Assembly (NCBI RefSeq): GCF_002158865.1 | Contig: NZ_CP021455.1 | Span: 4,386,501-4,450,500, forward strand | Direction of reading: 5' to 3' | DNA: 64,000 nt | Origin: Comamonas serinivorans | GTDB lineage: Bacteria; Pseudomonadota; Gammaproteobacteria; Burkholderiales; Burkholderiaceae_C | Shown: positions 43,677 to 51,273 of the stretch, piece after piece | How positions within the stretch are numbered: the stretch's first letter is position 1 | How the letters are laid out: each line of letters opens with the position of its first letter | Notes under the pieces: generated by a model | Told to the model about the DNA's origin: nothing | The model's input: only the letters and a program-made list of their open reading frames with translations | Databases searched by the model: none | Translations under genes and position numbers: made by a program

Positions 43677-44600
43677 ATGGACAGCCCGAAGAAACGCCCT
43701 TTGCACTACACCGACCTGAGCCTGGTGCAACTCAAGACCTTTGCTGACCGCGGCGACGAGCGCGCCCGCCAGGCGCTCATCCAGCGCCTGGGCGCCGGCG
43801 CAGCCCAGCCTGCAGGCGCCAACGCCCGCACCGCGCCAGCCGCGCCGGGGCAATCCGCCACGCTGAACACCGCCACCGCGCACCGGCTGCGTCCATCGAC
43901 GCCCGCGTCGTCGTCACCGCAGGTTGGCGAACACTCAGGCAGTATGCAACCTCAGCCGATTGATTCAAAACGGCAACAACCCCATACTACCTCCACCATT
44001 TCAGGGCAAACGCCTGTGCCCACCCGCGGCACCCCGCCTCGCGCCCCCAACAACGCACTGCCCGTGCCGCCCGCCGCCCTGCAACAGGCCGAGGCCCTGC
44101 TGGCCGCCGCACGCGCCGCCACCCCGCCGGGCAAGGGCAGCCGGCCCTCGCGGCCCGACCTCAGCCACCTGCTCATCAACGACGCCCCCGGCGCCGCCAT
44201 GGCCGGCGCCGGCACGCTGAGCCCCGAACTCATCGCCCGGCTGGAAGACATCGCCCGCAACGCGCCCGACGACAGCGCGGACGAGCAGCCCCCGTTCCTG
44301 CTGGGCAGCAGCATGCTGCTGCTGGGCGTGGTGGTGGCGCTGTTCGGCTTCGGCGTCACGCGCGGCAACACCGGCACCTGGTACTTCGTGGGTTGCGGCC
44401 TCGCCATGGCCGTGTCGGGCTGGCTGTTCCTCAAAGGCCTGCGCCTGGCCTTGCCCGTCTACGCGCTGACCTGCGCCCTGGCCCTGGGCTGGGCCGTCTA
44501 CGAATCCCCCACCTGGCTCGAAGCCGTGCTGCGCGCCGCCGTGCCGCTGATGATTGCGGGCTACGCGTTCACGGGGCGGGTGCGGGAGCGGTTGGGGTGA
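43677..44600 (+). CDS. Membrane protein with C-terminal helices, disrupted by an in-frame palindrome
   Basis: The 307-residue product is novel to me. The N-terminal ~35 residues (LHYTDLSLVQLKTFADRGD) form a small helical motif, followed by a ~150-residue low-complexity linker and a C-terminal domain (~210-307) with four or five helices: LLGVVVALFGFG, YFVGCGLAMAVSGWLFLKGL, LALPVYALTCALALGWAVYE, VPLMIAGYAF. This domain resembles the N-terminal membrane domain of PQQ glucose dehydrogenases. Residues ~88-105 are encoded by nested palindrome copy 14, which keeps the frame. The 3' part (from codon ~222) and the following DNA are duplicated at 46174-46707. Confidence 0.7.
   Translation: MDSPKKRPLHYTDLSLVQLKTFADRGDERARQALIQRLGAGAAQPAGANARTAPAAPGQSATLNTATAHRLRPSTPASSSPQVGEHSGSMQPQPIDSKRQQPHTTSTISGQTPVPTRGTPPRAPNNALPVPPAALQQAEALLAAARAATPPGKGSRPSRPDLSHLLINDAPGAAMAGAGTLSPELIARLEDIARNAPDDSADEQPPFLLGSSMLLLGVVVALFGFGVTRGNTGTWYFVGCGLAMAVSGWLFLKGLRLALPVYALTCALALGWAVYESPTWLEAVLRAAVPLMIAGYAFTGRVRERLG
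43939..43988. repeat. Nested palindrome, copy 14 (inside a reading frame)
   Basis: GCAGTATG (43939-43946) and CATACT (43983-43988); inner GCCG (43955-43958) and CGGC (43971-43974). It is in frame within the membrane-protein gene and adds ~17 codons to its low-complexity linker. Confidence 0.75.
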
Positions 44601-44870
44601 CGACTGCCAGTTGATGGACGCAAGACAGCGAGCGTGCCGCCACCCGCGACACCGACGCCGGCCCGAAACATGTCGCCGTTTTTCGATTGTTGCGACACGT
44701 TTTGGACACATGTCGCCGCCAGCGACATATCCGAACAGCACGGTTGATGCAGACCCAGAGCATCGCGCCCGCCGAAAGTGAAAATTTTCTGGGCCTAAAC
44801 GCCGTTTCGATGTTTTTTCTGGATGCCTCAGCACAAAATCTGCGGCGAACGCCCCTTTCACGCATTTTTT
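44337..44870 (+). repeat. ~534-bp direct repeat, left copy
   Basis: Contains the last ~265 bases of the membrane-protein gene and ~270 bases of non-coding DNA, including a TGTCGC/GCGACA element. Matches 46174-46707 almost throughout, with only small substitutions and one- to three-base indels. The two copies enclose the fic gene. Confidence 0.93.
44664..44732. promoter_or_regulatory. TGTCGC/GCGACA-rich element, copy A
   Basis: Alternating ACATGTCGCC, TTGCGACACG, ACATGTCGCC and AGCGACATAT motifs, forming two nested inverted repeats. The same element is in the right direct repeat and, inverted, upstream of fic. Confidence 0.6.
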
Positions 44871-44891
44871 GACCACGTGTTGACGGCCTGT

Positions 44892-46022
44892 TCATGCCCG
44901 ATACGGCTCGAAGGCATTGCCGTCCCGGCTCAGCAACTGCATCAGCTTGGGGTGGATGAACAGCTTTTCCCGGCCCACGTTCAATTCGGTCAGCACGCCC
45001 AGCTCGGTCAGTTGCCTGAGGTAGCGCGACGCGGCTTGCCGCTGCCCCAGGCCCTTGTCCACGACGTTGCCGATGCGGCAATAGGGCTGCTCGAAGATGA
45101 GGTCCACCAGTTCGCGGCTGTAAATCTTGGTGGCATGCCGGCGCACGTGGTCCGTGGTGTGCTCGGCCAAGGCTCGAATGGCGCCAATCTTCGCGGTCGT
45201 CCAGCGCGAGGTGTGCTCGACCGCTTGCAGCATGAAGATGAGCCACGGCTGCCAGGCGCCCTCGCGGGTGATGTCCAGCAGCAAGCGGTAATAGTCCTGC
45301 TTGTGGGCAATGATGTGGCGACTCAGGTACAGGATGGGCAATTGCAACAACCCCTGCTCGATGAGGTACAGGATGTTGAGCACGCGCCCGGTTCGGCCAT
45401 TACCGTCGGTGAAGGGGTGAATCGCTTCAAACTGGTAGTGCCCCACCGCCATGCGAACCAGCGGGTCCAGGTCATCGGCCTCGTGCAAAAAACGCTCCCA
45501 ATTGGCCAGCAGTTCGCGCAACAAGGTCTCGCCTTCGGGCGGGGTGTAGATCACCTCGCCGCTGCGGTCGTTGGCCAGTTGGGTGCCCGGGGTGCGGCGA
45601 ATGTCCATGTCCACCCCCTTGAGGGTGCGGCAAATGCTCACAGCCGTGGCTGTGCACAGCGGCCGGCTGCTCAGCGACTGAAAGCCGCGCTGCAGCGCAC
45701 TGCGGTAGCGCAGGGCTTCCTTGGTGGCGGCGTCGGCATGCGCATCTTCCTGCGCGTGCTGAAACAGTTGGTCGGTGGTCGTGACGATGTTCTCGATCTC
45801 CGAGCTGTCCTTGGCCTCCAGCAGCGGGATCGTGTTGATCAGCATGGTCTGGTTGGGGATCAACTCGGCGGCTTGCCTGAGTTCAGCCAGGGCAGCGCGG
45901 GCGCTGATGCAGGCCTTGAGCACCTCACGCGTTTCCAGGTCGGCACGCGGCGGCAGAGGGGGCAAGACGTTGTAGGGCCGGTTGGCAGACCAGGTGAGTG
46001 CCTCAGGGGTGAAGCTCGACAT
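44892..46022 (-). CDS. Fic-family (AMPylation-type) protein with C-terminal winged helix
   Basis: From the ATG at 46022 the product is 376 residues. The Fic active site HPFTDGNGRTGR lies at 202-213. An N-terminal inhibitory helix motif SSEIEN at 73-78 fits [ST]xxxE[GN], i.e. a class II self-inhibited Fic enzyme transferring AMP, or another nucleotide group, to a target. The C-terminal ~80 residues look like a winged helix (GLGQRQAASRYLRQLTELGV), as in the Fic/DOC-wHTH family. The frame extends to 46271 but only across duplicated shadow sequence. No antitoxin gene is adjacent. Upstream lies a TGTCGC element it might bind; that is speculation. Confidence 0.85.
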   Translation of the reverse strand: MSSFTPEALTWSANRPYNVLPPLPPRADLETREVLKACISARAALAELRQAAELIPNQTMLINTIPLLEAKDSSEIENIVTTTDQLFQHAQEDAHADAATKEALRYRSALQRGFQSLSSRPLCTATAVSICRTLKGVDMDIRRTPGTQLANDRSGEVIYTPPEGETLLRELLANWERFLHEADDLDPLVRMAVGHYQFEAIHPFTDGNGRTGRVLNILYLIEQGLLQLPILYLSRHIIAHKQDYYRLLLDITREGAWQPWLIFMLQAVEHTSRWTTAKIGAIRALAEHTTDHVRRHATKIYSRELVDLIFEQPYCRIGNVVDKGLGQRQAASRYLRQLTELGVLTELNVGREKLFIHPKLMQLLSRDGNAFEPYRA

Positions 46023-46040
46023 GATGGAAAAATTGGATTT

Positions 46041-46124
46041 TTGCGACAGGTTGCAGAGGATATGTCGCCCACGACGACATGTCGAGGAAACGTGTCGCAA
46101 AAATCGGAAAATGGCGACACGTTG
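46041..46124 (-). promoter_or_regulatory. TGTCGC/GCGACA-rich element, copy C, upstream of fic
   Basis: Read on the minus strand it aligns to copies A and B over ~67 bases at roughly 80 percent identity by eye, ending ~20 bases before the fic start codon. It contains five TGTCGC or GCGACA half-sites, plausible operator sites for fic. Confidence 0.6.
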
Positions 46125-46176
46125 AGCACACTGTGGCCATCGGCGGCGCGGATGAGATGCTGAGACGAGAGAGGCG

Positions 46177-46437
46177 TTGTTCGGCTTCGGCGTCACGCGC
46201 GGCAACACCGGCACCTGGTATTTCGTGGGTTGCGGCCTCGCCATGGCCGTGTCGGGCTGGCTGTTCCTCAAGGGCCTGCGCCTGGCCCTGCCCGTCTATG
46301 CGCTGACCTGCGCGCTGGCCCTGGGCTGGGCCGTCTACGAATCCCCCACTTGGCTCGAAGCCGTGCTGCGCGCCGCCGTGCCGCTGATGATTGCGGGCTA
46401 TGCGTTCACGGGGCGGGTGCGGGAGCGGTTGGGGTGA
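46177..46437 (+). pseudogene. Truncated duplicate of the membrane-protein 3' end
   Basis: An 86-codon frame is almost identical to residues 222-307 of the 43677-44600 product (FGFGVTRGNTGTWYFVGCG to the identical end RVRERLG). Most differences are third-position changes. It lacks the N-terminal two-thirds and any ribosome-binding site, so I read it as a duplicated 3' fragment. Silent differences suggest the copies have either been under selection or are evolving slowly by gene conversion. Confidence 0.75.
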
Positions 46438-46499
46438 CTGCCAGGTGATGGACGCAAGACAGCGAGCGTGCCGCCACCCGCGACACCGACGCTGGCCCG

Positions 46500-46568
46500 A
46501 AACATGTCGCCGTTTTTCGATTTTTGCGACACGTTTTAGGCACATGTCGCCGCCAGCGACATGTCCCG
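46500..46568. promoter_or_regulatory. TGTCGC/GCGACA-rich element, copy B
   Basis: Same arrangement as copy A (ACATGTCGCC, TTGCGACACG, ACATGTCGCC, AGCGACATGT) within the right direct repeat. Confidence 0.6.
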
Positions 46569-46751
46569 AACAGCACGGCTGACGCAGCCCCCAGAACATC
46601 GCGCCCGCCGAACGCGAACAATTTTCTGGGCCAACACGCCGTTTCGATGTTTTTCTGGGTGCCTCAGCACGAAATCTGCGCCATGCTGCCCATTCAACGC
46701 ATTTTCTAAAGCCCCAAGTCGGCCCCCAAATGGCTACGAATACCTGCGCGC

Positions 46752-47549
46752 TCAACGCACATCAAACCCATCACCCGGCAAGAAACCCAGGATGTGGGCT
46801 TGCGCATCCAACACGGCCACCCATTCCTGTTTGTGAAGCACGGGCAAAAACGTTGCATCTCCCAGTTGCACAGCATGCTTGGCAAGAAGAAGGTCGGCTC
46901 GGTCGGCCAGTTTGGGATAACGCTTGACGAATTGCGCCAAAGGCCGTGCACGCGCCAGCGCTTTGGCTTGATAGCTCGCGTCGTAGGGCACATAGAACTC
47001 GGGACGCTGGGCGTAATCACGTCCACCCGCCACAGACTCAAACATCACAGTCTGCCGCTCTTGCGAATCTTTGGGTTCTCGAATGCCCACCACAAATGGA
47101 CCCTTGAATACCTGCGGCTGTAAGCCAACGGGCAATTGGGCTAAGGCTGCCCGCACATCGGCATCGCCATAGTCCGCCATCGACACGGCACGGAAGCGAT
47201 CGCGCTCATGCACCAGGTACAGCGGCCTTGCTTGATACACCGTGTGCACACCATAGGCCAGCGCCGTCAATTGAATCAGCACCACCAGCGTGACATCGAC
47301 CCATCGCTCGCGGCGAGACTTGGCGGGGTTGAACAAAATCAAGGTCAACAGCGGCCCGCACACCACATCAACACCGATGAGGATCAGGAACAGATGGCGG
47401 CCACCGGAGAGCAAGTCATAGGGTGAGGGGTACCACACCCACAGCACCACGGCCGCAATCAAGGCTGCCACCAAGACAGACGCCAACAAATGCACACCCG
47501 CAGCACGCAAAGCAGCGGGCATTCGGTGAGGAAGGAATAAAGCCGTCAT
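46752..47549 (-). CDS. Type IV pilin accessory protein, TfpX/TfpZ family
   Basis: The 265-residue inner-membrane protein has helices at ~17-40, 48-72 and 84-104, then a C-terminal periplasmic domain. The segment PYDLLSGGRHLFLILIGVD with a following CGPLLTLILFNP is characteristic of TfpX/TfpZ-type proteins, which assist or modulate assembly of a specific cognate pilin. It begins 42 bases after the second pilin gene on the same strand, so it is probably its dedicated partner. GC content is visibly lower than in flanking genes. Confidence 0.8.
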   Translation of the reverse strand: MTALFLPHRMPAALRAAGVHLLASVLVAALIAAVVLWVWYPSPYDLLSGGRHLFLILIGVDVVCGPLLTLILFNPAKSRRERWVDVTLVVLIQLTALAYGVHTVYQARPLYLVHERDRFRAVSMADYGDADVRAALAQLPVGLQPQVFKGPFVVGIREPKDSQERQTVMFESVAGGRDYAQRPEFYVPYDASYQAKALARARPLAQFVKRYPKLADRADLLLAKHAVQLGDATFLPVLHKQEWVAVLDAQAHILGFLPGDGFDVR

Positions 47550-47591
47550 GGGCTGCTGGTGGTCATTTCGTCACTTCGATGATCCGAAGGA

Positions 47592-48107
47592 TCAACGGCA
47601 TTCTGCCGGTGCGTATTTGGCGGGTAAGGTCCCCAGCGTCCGGTTGCCCAAGTTGCGGGCGGCGGCTGTGATCGCCGAGGCGCTGGCACAGGCCCAATCC
47701 ACGGCACCCGCTTGGCCGGCAGGCACGGTGCCATTCACGTTCGGCGAAAACACCACCGTACGGCCCAGCACATCGGAAGGGAAACCGCTACCGGGCGCGT
47801 TGGACAAGGTGATCACAATGGGCCAGGGCGTGACGGAACCTGTGATCTGAATGTCGGCAATGAATTTACTGGCCTTGTCCTGAACAGGAATGGCGTTGTA
47901 GCGAACTGCGGCTTCATCCAGTCGCGCAGGGCCACCGCCAGCCGCTTGGGCAAGCGCCTGCTTGGGCGTGGCGACCGCCACCAGCGCCTCGGTGATCTTG
48001 GCGCGCGTGGTGAACACCTGATACGCCGGCAGGGCCAGCGCGACCAGGATGCCGATGATGGCCACCACCACCATCAACTCGATCATGGTGAAGCCTCGGT
48101 GTGTCAT
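47592..48107 (-). CDS. Type IV pilin, second copy
   Basis: A 171-residue prepilin with short leader MTHRG, cleavage before phenylalanine (FTMIELMVVVAIIGILVALA) and glutamate at mature position 5. The C-terminal disulphide-loop region ends AKYAPAECR, very like the upstream pilin. Overall it is related to the pilA product but clearly diverged, as expected for an old tandem duplication. GGAAA lies before the ATG. It lies downstream of the pilA terminator, so expression may be lower or depend on readthrough. Confidence 0.88.
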   Translation of the reverse strand: MTHRGFTMIELMVVVAIIGILVALALPAYQVFTTRAKITEALVAVATPKQALAQAAGGGPARLDEAAVRYNAIPVQDKASKFIADIQITGSVTPWPIVITLSNAPGSGFPSDVLGRTVVFSPNVNGTVPAGQAGAVDWACASASAITAAARNLGNRTLGTLPAKYAPAECR

Positions 48108-48135
48108 TGATTCGTTTCCAGCGCACTGTCCAGCA

Positions 48136-48166
48136 ATAAAAAAGAAAAAGGCCGCATGACGCGGCC
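48136..48166 (-). terminator. Rho-independent terminator between the two pilin genes
   Basis: GGCCGC-ATGAC-GCGGCC followed on the minus strand by a T-rich tract (T5-C-T6). It lies 45 bases after the first pilin gene and 29 bases before the second. Confidence 0.8.
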
Positions 48167-48211
48167 TCGAAATCCACAGAGCGGCAGCTGTTCGGCCATC
48201 CGCTCACAGGA

Positions 48212-48739
48212 TCAACGGCATTCGGAAGGCGCGTACTTGGCGGGCATGTCGCCGTTAGCAGCCACAACCAAGCCACGCGTCGTGGCAGTGGTGTTGGCGG
48301 TAGATGCGCAAGACCAGTCGATAGCACCGGTCACACCCGCAACGAGAGCAGCACCTTGCACATTAGGCGTGAAAACCAAAGTCTTACCTGCTGCTTCAGT
48401 TGGCAGACCAGCATCAGCGACGGTACCCGACATCACGGTGATGTCGCCAGCTGCGCCAATCACGATAGGAGTAGTCGGATCCAAAAATTTGCTGGCTTTT
48501 TCAGCTGCAGGACGAGCGTTATATTCTGCGACGGCAGCGGTAACGCCGGCCAAGCCATCCGATTGGAACGCTTCGCTGATCAAGCTCTTGGGCGAAGTGG
48601 CGGCGATCACCATTTCCGACACCTTCGAACGCACGGTGTAATCCTGATAAGCCGGCAGCGCGATGGCAGCCAGGATGCCGATGATCGCCACAACGATCAT
48701 CAGTTCGATCAGCGTGAAGCCTTGTTGAATCTTTTTCAT
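48212..48739 (-). CDS. pilA: Type IV major pilin PilA
   Basis: The 175-residue prepilin has leader MKKIQQG, then FTLIELMIVVAIIGILAAIA with glutamate at mature position 5 and the N-terminal helix expected for peptidase PilD processing and methylation. Two C-terminal cysteines (WSCAST and SECR) close the disulphide loop. AGGAG precedes the ATG. A sigma-54 type promoter lies ~80 bases upstream and a terminator follows. Being first, with the best promoter, it is likely the major pilin; the second copy may be an alternative or minor subunit. Confidence 0.92.
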   Translation of the reverse strand: MKKIQQGFTLIELMIVVAIIGILAAIALPAYQDYTVRSKVSEMVIAATSPKSLISEAFQSDGLAGVTAAVAEYNARPAAEKASKFLDPTTPIVIGAAGDITVMSGTVADAGLPTEAAGKTLVFTPNVQGAALVAGVTGAIDWSCASTANTTATTRGLVVAANGDMPAKYAPSECR

Positions 48740-48816
48740 GGTGAACTCCTAGAGCGGAATGAGGTTGGTTGGTTGGGTAACTCAGCACACTGTGCGTCAC
48801 CGCACGCCTTGTTCTT

Positions 48817-48832
48817 TGCAGGGGCCGTGCCA
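48817..48832 (-). promoter_or_regulatory. Sigma-54 (-24/-12) promoter of pilA
   Basis: Minus-strand TGGCACGGCCCCTGCA matches the consensus TGGCACGN4TTGCA at every position but one, with invariant GG and GC at correct spacing. Transcription would start about 12 bases on, giving a ~65-base leader. RpoN control of pilA is established in Pseudomonas; rpoN is in this window. Confidence 0.75.
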
Positions 48833-48937
48833 ACTTGCTGCCGGCGTGCATAGTTGGCAGCGCGGCCTGAGCTGGGTCAGCAAACGTGATCCATTTGGCG
48901 TCGTTCTGGGGACAGCGCCCGAAACTGGCCCGCCCTG

Positions 48938-49036
48938 GTGACACGATTTGTCACTTCAGCCCGGTTCACCACCTGACAATTTGTGTCAACGTGACCATTT
49001 GTGACAAGTGATGCGCAAATGTTGTCACTTGTCCGT
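48938..49036 (-). promoter_or_regulatory. Cluster of GTGACA/TGTCAC inverted repeats upstream of pilA (candidate PilR sites)
   Basis: GTGACA-CGATT-TGTCAC (48938-48954), TGACA-ATTTG-TGTCA (48974-48988) and further GTGACAAGTG/TCACTTGTC motifs to 49036. It lies 100-220 bases upstream of the sigma-54 promoter, where an enhancer-binding protein would act. PilR sites in Pseudomonas contain TGTC repeats. The rest of 48740-49145 holds no gene. Confidence 0.55.
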
Positions 49037-49145
49037 TGGCATGCCGTGCCAACACAGCCGCCTGTCGCCCTCTACATGGCTGGTCGACGTCAAAAAACTT
49101 GCGGCGCTTGGTTGAACGTGAAGGGCGCAGAGAAAGCCGAACCAG

Positions 49146-49889
49146 TCATTCGCTGGACGCTGGCAGCGGCACCGCGTCGCTCCACGCTTCCACCACCTGC
49201 ACACCCAGCGCCTTGAGGCGCTTGCGCAGTTTGCGCACGTGCCAGTCTTTGCTGACCAGGGTGGCGCCGTGGGCCACGGCCAGGTCGATGAAGCACTGGT
49301 CGTCGGCGTCCTTGCAGCGTGCGGGGGCGGTGGGCGGTGCGTCTGCGGGCTGGCTCAGCGCGTCGAACTGGCGGAGCACCTGCTCGGCCGTCACGCCCTT
49401 GGTCTGGGCCACGTTCTGCAGGTGCGGGTAGGCCAGCACGCGGCGGCACTCTTCGCGCATGCGGGGCGTGGCCAGCCACCGCACCTGGCCGCTGGCAATG
49501 GCCTGGGCCAGGGCTGGCGTGCGCGGGTCCTGGAACAGGAACAGGTCGAGCACGACGTTGGTGTCGATGACCAGGGGGCGAGGGGTAGACGGCCTGCTGC
49601 CTGGGCTCAGTGGCTCGGCGCAGGCAGCGCCGGCCGCTGGCGGTGTGACTTCGACCTGGGCCGCACGCTCTTGCAACGGCTCGGCTGCGGCTTCGCTGCG
49701 AACGCTTGCACAGCCGCCTGCCAGTGTGCCCACGGCCGATGCGCCAACGACCGATGTGCAAGCCGCCGATCCGGCTCGTCCCAGGCGGTTGGGCGCCACC
49801 TCCATGGCCCCGCCCGCATCCTGCATCGCGCCGCCGGCCTCGGGGTCCGAGGGCGCCGCGCCCGCGCCTGCGCCCGCGTCAATCGTCAT
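49146..49889 (-). CDS. PIN-domain putative ribonuclease (toxin-like, COG1569 type)
   Basis: The 247-residue protein has a ~105-residue low-complexity, alanine-rich N-terminal extension followed by a PIN domain: VIDTNVVLDLF with D109, KDADDQCFIDLA and LVSKDWHVRKL supply the acidic metal-binding residues. The family is annotated as putative toxin components but is often solitary. It overlaps the methyltransferase gene by 11 bases and no antitoxin is adjacent, so a housekeeping RNA role is as likely as toxicity. The true start could be internal, near the PIN domain. Confidence 0.75.
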   Translation of the reverse strand: MTIDAGAGAGAAPSDPEAGGAMQDAGGAMEVAPNRLGRAGSAACTSVVGASAVGTLAGGCASVRSEAAAEPLQERAAQVEVTPPAAGAACAEPLSPGSRPSTPRPLVIDTNVVLDLFLFQDPRTPALAQAIASGQVRWLATPRMREECRRVLAYPHLQNVAQTKGVTAEQVLRQFDALSQPADAPPTAPARCKDADDQCFIDLAVAHGATLVSKDWHVRKLRKRLKALGVQVVEAWSDAVPLPASSE

Positions 49890-51273
49890 GGCTGGGTGGC
49901 GCCGGGGGCGCGGGCCGCTCGACCCGCGCCGTCAGGTCGAAGCGGAACAGCCGGCATTCGATGGGGCCGTTCCACATGGGCACGCGGCGGGTTTCCTTCA
50001 GGCGCAAGCGGCCCGGCAGCTTCAGGTCGGGCGTCAGCAGCCAGGCCTGCCAGCCCCCGAAATGGCGCTTCCAGTGGGCCGACAGCTGCTGGAAGAAATC
50101 GTCGCCGGCATTGACCTCGGCCTGGGCGGCGCCCGGTGCCAGCCGGCTCGCTGCATCGCGGTCCGCCGCGCCGCGACCACGGGCATCCCCCCCGTGGGTG
50201 TGGCGCTGTGCAGCCAGGGTACCCGCCTGGAACGATTCACGGCCCATCGCAAACCGCTGCATACCGGCCACACCCGCCGCCGCAATGCGTTCGCCATACG
50301 GGGGATTGAGCAGCAACAGACCGGGCACGCCCGCCGCAGGGCCGGCGGCCACGCTGGGGGGCATGCGCTGCAGCGCGTCGCCCCCGCGCAGGTGCACGGC
50401 ACGGGCCACGCCGGCGCGCTCGGCGTTGCGCTGGGCAAAATCCACCATGCGGTGGGCCACGTCGCTGCCAAACACGGTTATGGCGCTGGCCGCCGGCGGG
50501 GGCAAGACCTGCATGGCGGCCTCGCGCTTGAGGGCCTGCCAGGCGGCGCCGTCGTGCGGCCGCAGCTGTTCAAAACCGAAGCGGCGCTGGCCGCCGGCCG
50601 GCAGGTTCAGCGCCAGCTGCGCGGCCTCGATGGGGATGGTGCCGCTGCCGCAGCAGGGGTCGTACAGCGGCAGGTCGGCCACGCGGCGCTCGGCCGGGTG
50701 CCACCAGCCGCTCGCGGCCAGCATGGCGGCGGCCAGGGTTTCCTTGAGCGGCGCGTCGCCCTTGTCCTGGCGCCAGCCGCGCTTGAACAGGGGCTCGCCA
50801 CTGGTGTCGACGTACAGCGTGGCCGATTCGCGCGTGAGGTGGGCGAACACGCGCACCTGCGGCGCGTGGGTGTCCACGCTGGGGCGGGTGCCGTCGCCGC
50901 GGTCGCGAAACCGATCCACCAGGCCGTCCTTGATGCGCAAGGTGGCGAAGTTCAGGCTTTTGAGCGGGCTGTGCTGGGCCGTGAGGTCGATCTTGAAGGT
51001 CTGGCGCGCGGCGAACCACTCTTCCCAGGCCACCTCGCCCGCCAGGCGGTAAAGGTCGTCTTCGTGCGCATAGCCGCCATGCGCCACCTCGATCAGCACG
51101 CGCTGGGCGATGCGGCTGTGCAGGTTGAGCTGCATGACGGTGCGCCAGTCGCCACGCGCCCACACACCCCCGCGACCGGTCATCAAATCGTCGCCCGCCA
51201 GGCCGGTGAGGCCGTGAACCTCATCGGCCAGCCAGGCTTCCACGCCCGCGGCGCAGGGCAAGAACAAATGCAT
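49879..51273 (-). CDS. THUMP-domain 23S rRNA guanine-N2 methyltransferase, RlmL N-half type
   Basis: From ATG 51273 the product is 464 residues: an N-terminal ferredoxin-like/THUMP region (~1-165), then a Rossmann methyltransferase with DPCCGSGTIPIEAA (SAM loop) and catalytic NPPYGER. It corresponds to the N-terminal half of E. coli RlmL (m2G2445). An insert of ~50 residues rich in glycine, arginine and alanine separates NPPYGER from the next conserved helix. The frame is open to 51393 without support. The PIN gene starts inside its end. Confidence 0.85.
   Translation of the reverse strand: MHLFLPCAAGVEAWLADEVHGLTGLAGDDLMTGRGGVWARGDWRTVMQLNLHSRIAQRVLIEVAHGGYAHEDDLYRLAGEVAWEEWFAARQTFKIDLTAQHSPLKSLNFATLRIKDGLVDRFRDRGDGTRPSVDTHAPQVRVFAHLTRESATLYVDTSGEPLFKRGWRQDKGDAPLKETLAAAMLAASGWWHPAERRVADLPLYDPCCGSGTIPIEAAQLALNLPAGGQRRFGFEQLRPHDGAAWQALKREAAMQVLPPPAASAITVFGSDVAHRMVDFAQRNAERAGVARAVHLRGGDALQRMPPSVAAGPAAGVPGLLLLNPPYGERIAAAGVAGMQRFAMGRESFQAGTLAAQRHTHGGDARGRGAADRDAASRLAPGAAQAEVNAGDDFFQQLSAHWKRHFGGWQAWLLTPDLKLPGRLRLKETRRVPMWNGPIECRLFRFDLTARVERPAPPAPPSHDD

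Larger units (their letters stand above)
46174..46707 (+). repeat. ~534-bp direct repeat, right copy
   Basis: Second copy of 44337-44870, offset 1837 bases. Similarity starts at GCG-(C/T)-TGTTCGG and stops near CGCATTTT, marking the duplication edges. Confidence 0.93.

Noticed and set aside
44001..46755. Minus-strand frames at 44001-44876 and 46003-46755 that resemble one another
   Set aside because: Their similarity is explained by the nucleotide direct repeat, and they are antisense to the membrane-protein gene and its fragment; no protein family is evident.
49040..49060. A second sigma-54-like TGGCACG on the minus strand
   Set aside because: The -12 GC dinucleotide is missing at the required spacing.
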